5,833 nucleotides of DNA from Verrucomicrobia bacterium UBA1412 (GCA_002305615.1 DBPU01000041.1:1-5833); one strand, 5' to 3'; positions 1 through 5,139 are shown, numbered from the stretch's first letter. Notes: a model not told the origin generated them from the sequence alone. Made by a program: numbers and translations.

Positions 1-17
1 CAAAGAACGAGAATCAT
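1..17 (-). CDS. 5' fragment of a gene downstream of DUF47, probably a PiT-family phosphate transporter
   Basis: Only the first five codons are inside the window: an ATG at 17-15 encoding Met-Ile-Leu-Val-Leu, then the left edge. A GAGG Shine-Dalgarno sits six bases upstream of the ATG (24-27 on the minus strand), which makes it a credible start. The hydrophobic N-terminus fits a membrane protein. DUF47/PhoU-like genes are very often paired with a PiT-family low-affinity inorganic phosphate transporter gene, and PiT proteins commonly begin with a short hydrophobic run like this. The start codon and ribosome site are seen; the identity is inferred from gene order. It lies 64 bases after the DUF47 stop with no terminator between, so co-transcription is likely. 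Confidence 0.45.
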
Positions 18-40
18 GCGTTACCTCAGGAAGAACGAAT

Positions 41-64
41 CGGTTGAGCGGTTGAGTAGTTGAA
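41..64. repeat. short tandem 8-bp repeat between DUF47 and its downstream gene
   Basis: Two perfect copies of CGGTTGAG (41-48 and 49-56) are followed by a degenerate third copy, TAGTTGAA (57-64). The array fills part of the 64-base gap upstream of the truncated gene's ribosome binding site. It may be a slippage product with no function. Confidence 0.6.
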
Positions 65-81
65 TGTTCCCATACGGGGAC

Positions 82-714
82 TCAGGAATATTTCAACACG
101 ATACGGAAGACGATGTTTCCGGCATCGCGGAAACGTTCGGTCAATTTCTCCTGAAGCTCCTGCAAGTTTTTATTGGCCAGAAGGTTGACCATGGAAGTAT
201 CGGCTTTATTAAAGAGCTCCTGCATGAAGACGAGCATGATGCGATCCGACTCCGCTTCGTAATTGAGGAGATTGGAATTCATTTCCTTGATTTGCTCCAC
301 GTTAGGATTCTTGCGGAGCTTTTTGACCATATCATAGAGGAGGTCTGCGGATTGCTCCAGGAGCTGAGACTGCCTGTTGAATTCTTCGTGCTTGATGGCA
401 TCTCTGAAGAGGAAGTACTGGGAAATGAATTTTTCTGAAGTTTTGCTGATCTTGGTCAGTGAGGAGGTAAGAGCTTCGATGTCTTCCCGTTCGAAGGGGG
501 TAATGAAAGAGACGCACAGTTGATGCGCAATTTCATCACTCAGTTCCTTGCTTTTTCGGCGTTTTTGGACGATGCCGTCAACGGAAGCTACGTCGCCCGG
601 ATGAAGCAAAAAGTGAGCGAGCGTTTTAACACTGGATGAGCTTGACTGGGCAAGAGCCTCAATCAAGTCGAAGAACTTCTCATCGCGACAAAAAAACTTC
701 TGCAACGAAAACAT
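82..714 (-). CDS. DUF47 / PhoU-like phosphate transport accessory protein
   Basis: A 210-residue all-helical protein of the DUF47 family, distant relatives of PhoU that usually accompany PiT phosphate transporters and are thought to regulate them at the inner face of the membrane. The start is set at the ATG at 714 because the family typically opens with a Met-Phe-(Ser)-Leu-x-(Lys)-Phe-Phe stretch, seen here at residues 1-8. An in-frame ATG at 744 would only add a Pro-rich, family-atypical extension. The family landmark ITPFEREDI is at residues 71-79. A PhoU-type acidic E-x-x-x-D metal motif is present in the second half (E153, D157). In the first half the equivalent site reads KELSD around residues 56-60 and appears to lack its first acidic residue. 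Length is close to the family norm. The next gene downstream starts 64 bases after the stop and is probably the transporter. No strong Shine-Dalgarno is visible, only a weak GAG about 7-9 bases upstream. Confidence 0.9.
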   Translation of the reverse strand: MFSLQKFFCRDEKFFDLIEALAQSSSSSVKTLAHFLLHPGDVASVDGIVQKRRKSKELSDEIAHQLCVSFITPFEREDIEALTSSLTKISKTSEKFISQYFLFRDAIKHEEFNRQSQLLEQSADLLYDMVKKLRKNPNVEQIKEMNSNLLNYEAESDRIMLVFMQELFNKADTSMVNLLANKNLQELQEKLTERFRDAGNIVFRIVLKYS

Positions 715-926
715 AAGATCTCGGTTGGGCGGGGCGGGTGCCAAGCCGTTCCAGGATCGAGTGTAGCAGAAATGAGTGCACTGTAGAAATAAAAATGTCC
801 GTGGCGTCGATGGAATCGGGGTTTTTTTAATATAAGTTATTTATAGTGAAAGGGATACATATTATTTAAAATTTTTAAATTTTTTAAAAAAGGAGAGACA
901 GAGAGGGGGGAAGGCAGGATGTCAGG
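715..926. other. AT-rich intergenic stretch upstream of the DUF47 gene
   Basis: This is most of the 330-base gap between DUF47 and rpsU. No believable gene is present. Positions 830-891 are strongly AT-rich against GC-richer flanks, and 868-891 is an alternation of A and T tracts (A4T5, A3T6, A6), a pattern that can bend DNA or act as an UP-like element. The DUF47 promoter must lie here or just downstream. On the minus strand I see -10-like TATATT and TATAAA hexamers in the AT island, but none has a good -35 at normal spacing, so no promoter is called. An AGTGCACT palindrome lies at about 776-783. Confidence 0.5.
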
Positions 927-962
927 TTTAAAAAGGACGATTCCCGTTGAGGAATCGTCCTT
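927..962 (-). terminator. intrinsic terminator of rpsU
   Basis: A perfect 12-bp inverted repeat, AAGGACGATTCC at 933-944 and GGAATCGTCCTT at 951-962, encloses a 6-base loop. Read on the minus strand, the stem ends directly in a run of five T (930-934). Orientation and position fit rho-independent termination of the rpsU transcript about 80 bases past its stop codon. The plus strand has no T run after the stem, so it should work in one direction only. Confidence 0.85.
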
Positions 963-979
963 AAAAAGAGACTTGTCTC
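963..979 (-). terminator. possible upstream weak terminator after rpsU
   Basis: On the minus strand GAGAC (979-975) and GTCTC (972-968) form a small inverted repeat around AA, realistically a 4-bp stem with a 4-base loop. Five T follow immediately (967-963). It sits just before the strong terminator and may be a weak first terminator or simply extra structure in the 3' untranslated region. The stem is short, so confidence is low. Confidence 0.3.
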
Positions 980-980
980 C

Positions 981-1032
981 CGCTCCGGAAAAGACCGGGA
1001 GCGCAGAACTCACAAAGAGGAGCAGACTCCTC
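981..1032 (-). other. two hairpins in the rpsU 3' untranslated region
   Basis: Hairpin one pairs GAGGAG (minus 1032-1027) with CTCCTC (1022-1017) around a TCTG loop. Hairpin two pairs CGCTCCCGG (minus 1003-995) with CCGGAGCG (988-981), with one bulged C and a TCTTTT loop. Neither is followed by a convincing T run. Together with the two terminator-like hairpins downstream they make four stem-loops in about 105 bases after the rpsU stop. They could be RNA-stabilising structures or part of a 3'-derived small RNA; the pairing is seen and any role is inference. Confidence 0.5.
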
Positions 1033-1043
1033 AGAGGGTTCAA

Positions 1044-1241
1044 TTACATTTCAGCATGCCGCGCGGCCAACATGGCAGAGAAGCGTGCGACTTTCATCTT
1101 GCGGCGTTTTTTCTCGCAAGGTTTTTCAAAATAACGGTGATTGCGTACCTCGCGAATAACACCTTCGCGGTCCAGACGCTTTTTCAACCGACGCAGAACA
1201 CGCTCAAGCGGTTCGCCTTTTCTAACTTTTAATTCAGTCAC
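1044..1241 (-). CDS. rpsU: small ribosomal subunit protein bS21
   Basis: A 65-residue, very basic protein matching bS21, a late-assembling component near the platform of the 30S subunit, close to the anti-Shine-Dalgarno end of 16S rRNA, with a role in translation initiation. The family pattern is clear: a VRKGEPLERVLRRLKK segment at residues 6-21, then G27, the RYFEKP motif at 36-41, and a Lys/Arg cluster (44-50). E. coli bS21 is 71 residues, so this is full length. Translation starts at a GTG (1241-1239), chosen because the purine-rich GGAGAGGAG lies 10 bases upstream and the next upstream in-phase start is blocked. The gene is monocistronic, with its own promoter and terminator, and is transcribed divergently from the oxidoreductase gene. 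Confidence 0.95.
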   Translation of the reverse strand: MTELKVRKGEPLERVLRRLKKRLDREGVIREVRNHRYFEKPCEKKRRKMKVARFSAMLAARHAEM

Positions 1242-1251
1242 TTCTAATTCA

Positions 1252-1260
1252 CTCCTCTCC
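1252..1260 (-). promoter_or_regulatory. strong Shine-Dalgarno of rpsU
   Basis: GGAGAGGAG on the minus strand, with its last base 10 bases before the GTG start at 1241. It supports the non-ATG start. Its core AGAGGAG is exactly complementary to a CTCCTCT in the rpsU 3' untranslated region (1022-1016). Confidence 0.8.
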
Positions 1261-1330
1261 AGGCCCTACCGAGGGGAGACGGGGAAACCATCATTGGTTA
1301 CGCCCGAACGCCCTATCGGCCTCAAGGCAG
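1261..1330 (-). promoter_or_regulatory. rpsU 5' leader with folding potential
   Basis: From the predicted transcription start near 1330 to the Shine-Dalgarno there are about 70 bases of leader. AACCA and TGGTT (1299-1295 and 1290-1286 on the minus strand) form a hairpin with a 4-base loop. AGGG at 1314-1311 can pair with CCCT at 1275-1272. AGGCC at 1322-1318 can pair with GGCCT at 1265-1261, directly against the Shine-Dalgarno. These nest into one elongated structure. Alternative local pairings also exist, for example GCC-TTGA-GGC at 1328-1319, so the fold is uncertain. No known riboswitch was recognised. Confidence 0.35.
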
Positions 1331-1336
1331 GGGGAA

Positions 1337-1365
1337 ATTAGAGCGTAAAAAAGGGGTGGTGTCAA
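1337..1365 (-). promoter_or_regulatory. sigma70-type promoter of rpsU
   Basis: On the minus strand a perfect TTGACA -35 (1365-1360) is followed after exactly 17 bases by TCTAAT (1342-1337), a five-of-six match to TATAAT. The predicted start is near 1330, giving a 5' untranslated region of about 90 bases. This is the clearest promoter in the window. It directs transcription away from the divergent oxidoreductase gene, whose start is about 85 bases behind the -35. Confidence 0.8.
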
Positions 1366-1409
1366 GCAATAGAGAGAGAAAAAAGTTGGCTAAAAAAACG
1401 ATAAATTCC

Positions 1410-1439
1410 TTGAAAAGGCAGGGGTAAACGTGAGATGAT
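1410..1439 (+). promoter_or_regulatory. candidate promoter of the oxidoreductase gene
   Basis: TTGAAA (1410-1415) and GATGAT (1434-1439), spaced by 18 bases, are partial matches to -35 and -10 boxes. If real, transcription would begin near 1446, leaving almost no leader before the ATG at 1451. That fits the absence of a Shine-Dalgarno. An ACGTG/CACGT inverted repeat (1428-1432, 1446-1450) overlaps the element. The hexamers are weak. Confidence 0.25.
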
Positions 1440-1450
1440 AGTCCCCACGT

Positions 1451-2815
1451 ATGAAGAAACTATCTCGTAGAAGGTTTTTGAAAGCCGGTTCATTCGTGGG
1501 CGCTGCCGCGATGATCGGTTTTCCTACCATTATCCCCTCCCGTGCTTTTGGAGCAAACGATAAGATCGTGATGGCCACGATTGGCCAGGGTGGTCAGGGC
1601 AATGGAAACATGAGGGCGTTTTTGGCGCCGGAGTCGGTCCAAGTGGTGGCGGTTTGCGACGTAGACAGCAATCGCATGAATGCGGCAGCACAGGTCGTGA
1701 ATGAGCGTTATGGCAATCAGGATTGCCGGAAGTACAGTGATTACCGTGAAATCATGGCTCGCAGAGACATTGATGCGGTTACGGTTTGTACACCGGACCA
1801 CTGGCACGCCATTATCAGCGTGGCAGCAGCCAAGTCGGGCAAGCATATTTATTGCGAGAAGCCGCTGGCCAACTCGATTGCCGAGAGCAAAGCGGTTCGT
1901 GATGCCGTGCGCAAGTACAACGTAGTGCTGCAGACCGGTAGCCATGAGCGTTCCCGCGCCAATGCCCGTTATGCGGCGGAATTGGTTCGCAACGGCTATA
2001 TCGGCAAGTTGCAGACCATGTATATCCAGATGCCGACGGTTGAGGCGCATCATCAGCAGATTCGCCAATTCAAGGAAGTACCTCCTGGCATGCAGAAGAT
2101 ACCTGCGGAGTTGGATTTCGATTTCTGGATGGGTCACACTCCGGTGGTGCAGTACTACAAGGAGAGAGTGCATCATCAGTGGCGTTTCAATCTGCTCTAC
2201 GGAGCGGGCGAGATGTCTGACCGCGGTGCGCACGTGATCGATATCGGCCAGCTGGGTAACAACAGCGATGATACGGGCCCGGTCGAGATCAAGGCACGCG
2301 GCTGGGATGACCAGCATGGTATTTATGACACGCCGATGGAATTCGAGTTCGAGAACACGTATGCCAGCGGAGTGAAACTGGTTGGCGGTACGGTGGTCCC
2401 AGAGGGTACGAGCCCCGGCGGACGCGGCATTAAATTTGTCGGTACCGATGGCTGGGTGTTCGAGCATATTCACGAGGGAACGCTGGAAGCATCGAATCCC
2501 GAATGGCTGGAATTGATTGACGAAAACGGTCCTCTGGGCAATGAAAACCGTGAATTGCGCAAGCAGTTCAAGATTGACCTGGGCCGCACGAGCAGCCACC
2601 ACGGCAACTTCCTGGAATGCATCCGCACGGGGAACCGTCCCTTTGCCGATGTGGAGATCGGGCACCGCAGTTGCACGATTTGCCTCCTGAACATGATCTC
2701 GATGCGTCTGGGCCGCGCGATCAAGTGGGATCCGGTTGCAGAGCAGATCGTGGGCGACGTGGAAGCGAGCAATCTCATGATGCCGTTCTGGAGAGGTAAC
2801 TGGCCACTCTCATAG
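1451..2815 (+). CDS. Tat-exported Gfo/Idh/MocA family oxidoreductase
   Basis: A 454-residue NAD(P)-dependent oxidoreductase, the family acting on sugars, inositols and related polyols. A textbook twin-arginine signal (SRRRFLK, residues 5-11) precedes a hydrophobic stretch (12-29), with likely cleavage near residue 34 or 35, so it should be exported folded with its cofactor to the periplasm. The Rossmann domain shows the glycine motif GQGGQG (45-50), an acidic CDVD (69-72) after strand two, and the family EKP motif (136-138) whose lysine is catalytic. The second domain carries a DFWMG landmark (224-228) and D257-R-G-x-H-x-x-D264, the usual active-site region. The style matches the large paralogous sets of Planctomycetes and Verrucomicrobia. 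Some Gfo/Idh/MocA-fold proteins are GH109 glycosidases, but the intact EKP argues for a dehydrogenase. The substrate cannot be told from sequence or context. No Shine-Dalgarno precedes the ATG; the start is fixed by the signal peptide. It appears to be a single-gene unit. Confidence 0.93.
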   Translation: MKKLSRRRFLKAGSFVGAAAMIGFPTIIPSRAFGANDKIVMATIGQGGQGNGNMRAFLAPESVQVVAVCDVDSNRMNAAAQVVNERYGNQDCRKYSDYREIMARRDIDAVTVCTPDHWHAIISVAAAKSGKHIYCEKPLANSIAESKAVRDAVRKYNVVLQTGSHERSRANARYAAELVRNGYIGKLQTMYIQMPTVEAHHQQIRQFKEVPPGMQKIPAELDFDFWMGHTPVVQYYKERVHHQWRFNLLYGAGEMSDRGAHVIDIGQLGNNSDDTGPVEIKARGWDDQHGIYDTPMEFEFENTYASGVKLVGGTVVPEGTSPGGRGIKFVGTDGWVFEHIHEGTLEASNPEWLELIDENGPLGNENRELRKQFKIDLGRTSSHHGNFLECIRTGNRPFADVEIGHRSCTICLLNMISMRLGRAIKWDPVAEQIVGDVEASNLMMPFWRGNWPLS

Positions 2816-2821
2816 TATAAG

Positions 2822-2846
2822 AGCTTCTTTTTAAGAAGTTATTTTT
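2822..2846 (+). terminator. putative terminator of the oxidoreductase gene
   Basis: AGCTTCTT (2822-2829) pairs with AAGAAGTT (2833-2840), one G-T wobble and a TTT loop, followed by A and five T (2842-2846). It lies seven bases after the stop codon. The stem is AT-rich and therefore weak, but placement and T run fit an intrinsic terminator. Confidence 0.5.
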
Positions 2847-2850
2847 CGAG

Positions 2851-2894
2851 CAAGGGATGCGGTTCTGAAAGGATTCGTATCCCTTGTTGATTTT
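2851..2894 (+). promoter_or_regulatory. long hairpin directly upstream of the xerC ribosome site
   Basis: CAAGGGATGCG (2851-2861) pairs with CGTATCCCTTG (2876-2886): 11 bp with one G-T wobble and a 14-base loop. It can extend outward by two more pairs including a wobble. It is followed by TTGATTTT (2887-2894). It could be a second terminator for the upstream gene or a 5' leader structure of xerC, since its 3' arm ends 12 bases before the Shine-Dalgarno. The two uses are not distinguishable by eye. Confidence 0.5.
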
Positions 2895-2898
2895 CAAA

Positions 2899-2904
2899 GA
2901 GGAG
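2899..2904 (+). promoter_or_regulatory. Shine-Dalgarno of xerC
   Basis: GAGGAG, five bases before the GTG at 2910. This strong site decides in favour of the GTG start, since there is no upstream in-frame ATG with comparable support. Confidence 0.75.
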
Positions 2905-2909
2905 AAACG

Positions 2910-3938
2910 GTGGCAGGGGTGAAAAGAGGTCAAGAGGCTTCGGGGCAGGAGAGACAGGTGATTCTGGCGCAGGAAGCGGAGGATTTTCTGGATTATCTTT
3001 CTGCCGAGCGGGCGGCTTCGGTCTATACGTGCCGGAATTACCGGCAGGCGCTGGAGGAATTCAGCTCGTGGTATGAGACAAGCTATGGGGGACGTGCCGA
3101 TTGGCTCAAGCTGAAGCGGGAGGATTTCCGATCCTATCTTCGGAGCCTGGGAGCCCGGAAGCTCAAACGTGCTGCGATCCACCTGAGATTTTCGGCTTTG
3201 CGATCTTTCTACAAATTTCTGATTCGGAGAGGGCTGCTCGAGACGACGCCCATTAAAGATATTTCGATGCCGAAACAGGAAAAGCGGTTGCCGAAATTTC
3301 TCACGCAAGAGCAGGTTGTCGGACTGCTGGAGGCGCCTCTGGTTGAGCTGGAGCGGGTGCAGAAGGGACGCAAACAAAGCGGCAAAAAGGGAGAAGGAGC
3401 GCAAGAGCCCTGCTTCAAGTATGAGCAGAAGGTTCATGCCTGTTGGCGAGACCAGGCGATTTTGGAAGTTTTCTATTCATGCGGGCTGCGTATCAGCGAG
3501 CTCTGCGGGCTGAAGGTGGAGGATATATCCTTTGGCGGCCAAGCGGTGAGGGTGATGGGTAAGGGGAAGAAAGAGCGGATAGCACCGATCGGTGCACCGG
3601 CTCTGGAGGCAATCCGGCGTTACTGGAAAGAGCTGGGAGCGGTGCCCGAGGCGAAAGAGCCGGTTTTCTGGAGTTCGCGCTCCAAGGCAGAGGCACCGAC
3701 GGCGAGGCTTATCCAGCATAATCTCAAGAAATATCTGGCACTGGCGGGTCTGGACCCCTCATTTACACCGCACAAGCTGAGGCACAGCTTCGCCACGCAT
3801 ATTCTGGATGCGGGGGCCGACTTGCGGAGCGTTCAGGAGCTCCTGGGGCACGAGCATATCGTGACGACGCAGATTTATACGCATGTGACGGTGGAGCGGC
3901 TTAAACGGGTGTACGATCAAGCGCATCCGAGGGCGTGA
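2910..3938 (+). CDS. xerC: XerC-type tyrosine site-specific recombinase
   Basis: A 342-residue tyrosine recombinase. Xer proteins resolve chromosome dimers at dif near the terminus, working as a XerC/XerD pair in the cytoplasm. The N-terminal SAM-like core-binding domain spans about residues 24-110 (FLDYLSAERAAS at 26-37 is XerC-like). The catalytic domain has all expected residues: R194 (CGLRISEL), K218 (GKGKKER), H288 and R291 (HKLRH), H314 (LLGH) and the nucleophile Y323 (QIYTHV). Spacing of these residues follows E. coli XerD closely. The C-terminus ends in HPRA as in many Xer proteins. It is about 45 residues longer than E. coli XerC/XerD: roughly 15 come from an N-terminal extension and the rest from a Lys/Gly/Glu-rich insertion around 148-176, before the catalytic arginine. 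XerC versus XerD is assigned by resemblance, including the PKQEKRLPKFL linker at 121-131 typical of Firmicutes CodV/XerC. An integrase role is less likely, as no phage or island genes adjoin. Confidence 0.88.
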   Translation: MAGVKRGQEASGQERQVILAQEAEDFLDYLSAERAASVYTCRNYRQALEEFSSWYETSYGGRADWLKLKREDFRSYLRSLGARKLKRAAIHLRFSALRSFYKFLIRRGLLETTPIKDISMPKQEKRLPKFLTQEQVVGLLEAPLVELERVQKGRKQSGKKGEGAQEPCFKYEQKVHACWRDQAILEVFYSCGLRISELCGLKVEDISFGGQAVRVMGKGKKERIAPIGAPALEAIRRYWKELGAVPEAKEPVFWSSRSKAEAPTARLIQHNLKKYLALAGLDPSFTPHKLRHSFATHILDAGADLRSVQELLGHEHIVTTQIYTHVTVERLKRVYDQAHPRA

Positions 3939-3961
3939 GACCGGCCCACTTTTAAGAAAAG

Positions 3962-3994
3962 AAAAGACGTCCGGGGATTCCCAGACGTCTTTTT
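3962..3994. terminator. bidirectional terminator between xerC and mdh
   Basis: AAAAGACGTC (3962-3971) pairs with GACGTCTTTT (3984-3993). One C-A mismatch (3972/3983) leads into an inner GGG/CCC and a short GATT loop. T5 follows on the plus strand (3990-3994), and the A run on the left gives a T run on the minus strand. It lies between convergent genes, 24 bases after the xerC stop and about 22 bases beyond the mdh stop, so it likely serves both. Confidence 0.88.
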
Positions 3995-4015
3995 CGTATA
4001 CTCTCCAAAGAGGAG

Positions 4016-5002
4016 TTATTTCTCAATGAGGTCGGCGACAGCGGCGGCTTCTTCCTTGAGCTCGGCAACGCTGGCATCAATCCTTGAGCGGCTGAAATCA
4101 TTGATTTCCAGACCCTGGACGACGTTCCAACCCTTGTTGTCGACGCGGATCGGCATGGAGCAGATCAGACCCTTCTCAATTCCGTAGGAGCCATCGGAGC
4201 AGACAGCCACGCTGGTCCAATCGGTGGGGTGAGTGGGAGTGCTCAAGCTGGCCACGGTGGAGAGAGCGGCATTGGCAGCGGAGGCAGCCGAAGAGGCACC
4301 GCGGGCTTTAATGATGGCGGCACCGCGCTGCTGGACCGTGGTGATGAATTCACCCTTGAGCCAGGCTTCGTCGCTGATGAGGTCGGTGGCGGGTTTGCCC
4401 TGGATGCGGGCATTGTAGAAATCGGGATATTGGGTGGCGGAGTGATTGCCCCAGATGACCAGGTTGGATACCTGGCTGACAGGGACTCCGGCTTTCTTAG
4501 CAAGCTGAGCCTTGGCGCGGGATTCATCCAAGCGGGTCATGGCGAACCAGCGGTCAGAGGGGATATCTTTGGCGTTATTCATGGCAATGTAGCAATTGGT
4601 ATTGCAGGGATTGCCGACGACCAGGATGCGGACATCGCTGGCGGCGTTTTTCTGGATGGCCTTGCCCTGGCCGGTAAAGATTTTGCCGTTGATGCCGAGG
4701 AGGTCTTTGCGCTCCATACCGGCTTTGCGGGGGACGCTGCCCACCAGCAGTGCCCAATTGACGCCGGTGAAACCCTTATCCAGATCAGAGGTCAGGATGA
4801 CATCCTGGAGGAGCGGGAAAGCGCAGTCGCTCAGCTCCATAGCCACGCCTTCCAGAGCGGGCATACCGGGTTCGATTTCGATAAGGTTGAGGCTAATGGG
4901 CTGAGAGGGACCGAAGACGGCACCTGAAGCCAGACGGAAAAGGAGGCTATATCCAATTTGACCGGCAGCGCCGGTAACGGCAACTCTGATAGGAGTATTC
5001 AT
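4016..5002 (-). CDS. mdh: malate dehydrogenase (NAD-dependent, cytosolic-type)
   Basis: A 328-residue malate dehydrogenase, interconverting malate and oxaloacetate with NAD(H) in the TCA cycle or its reductive branch. The N-terminal Rossmann motif GAAGQIG (11-17) is followed by an acidic residue after strand two (E42 in LIEIEP), consistent with NAD rather than NADP. Substrate-binding arginines are in PRKAGMERKDLL (R92, R98) and LDESR (D159, R162). VGNPCNTN (129-136) and the catalytic histidine in WGNHS (H187) complete the active site; D159 and H187 form the catalytic pair. The length and the pattern EGVAMELSDCAFPLL (51-65) place it in the cytosolic-like type 2 group rather than the LDH-like type. 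The ATG start is immediately followed by the Rossmann strand, so no earlier start is expected. No Shine-Dalgarno is visible; the 30 bases before the ATG are almost entirely A and T. It converges with xerC and sits 165 bases downstream of the methyltransferase gene. Confidence 0.96.
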   Translation of the reverse strand: MNTPIRVAVTGAAGQIGYSLLFRLASGAVFGPSQPISLNLIEIEPGMPALEGVAMELSDCAFPLLQDVILTSDLDKGFTGVNWALLVGSVPRKAGMERKDLLGINGKIFTGQGKAIQKNAASDVRILVVGNPCNTNCYIAMNNAKDIPSDRWFAMTRLDESRAKAQLAKKAGVPVSQVSNLVIWGNHSATQYPDFYNARIQGKPATDLISDEAWLKGEFITTVQQRGAAIIKARGASSAASAANAALSTVASLSTPTHPTDWTSVAVCSDGSYGIEKGLICSMPIRVDNKGWNVVQGLEINDFSRSRIDASVAELKEEAAAVADLIEK

Positions 5003-5109
5003 GGTTAATAATATTTAATTCGTTTTTTGGTTATTAAAGGGTCGCTCAGCACGTTGGGCTTGTGGATAGAGAGCTTGGTGCATTGCTGCGGATAAACGCC
5101 CGCCCGAGA

Positions 5110-5139
5110 AGTGTACATCAGAGGCGTAACATTTTCCAA
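5110..5139 (-). promoter_or_regulatory. candidate promoter of mdh
   Basis: On the minus strand TTGGAA (5139-5134) and TACACT (5115-5110) are spaced by 18 bases; each matches four of six consensus positions. It would give a leader of about 100 bases. No terminator was found after the methyltransferase gene, so read-through into mdh is an alternative. A TATTAT just before the ATG is another, leaderless, possibility, but it has no -35. Confidence 0.25.

Noticed and set aside
64..438. A 124-codon plus-strand frame over the DUF47 gene
   Set aside because: Shadow frame; the opposite strand carries clear DUF47 family landmarks.
799..828. Plus-strand terminator ending in the T7 run near 822-828
   Set aside because: The only stem nearby is CGAT-GGA-ATCG (4 bp) and no plus-strand gene ends upstream.
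837..1043. A 68-codon frame starting with TTG right after the rpsU stop
   Set aside because: It runs through the hairpin stack and the terminator, so it would not be transcribed in full, and it resembles no known protein.
1490..2665. A 391-codon open frame antisense to the oxidoreductase gene
   Set aside because: It mirrors the real gene's codon pattern, shows no recognisable domain and has a composition typical of a shadow frame. The plus-strand gene has a signal peptide and all family motifs.
1451..2815. GH109 alpha-N-acetylgalactosaminidase identity for the oxidoreductase
   Set aside because: GH109 enzymes share this fold and are known from Akkermansia, but the canonical EKP motif with its catalytic lysine is intact here, which fits a dehydrogenase. 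It is not excluded without a family search.
2775..3437. A 220-codon minus-strand frame over the start of xerC
   Set aside because: Leu/Arg/Ser-rich shadow overlapping a well-supported recombinase gene and the intergenic hairpins.
2910..3938. Phage or genomic-island integrase with an attachment site
   Set aside because: There is no tRNA, direct repeat or other mobile gene nearby, and the protein resembles housekeeping XerC/CodV with an HPRA tail.
4229..4927. A 232-codon plus-strand frame over mdh
   Set aside because: Gly/Ala/Asp-rich shadow of the malate dehydrogenase codons, with no domain and no ribosome site.
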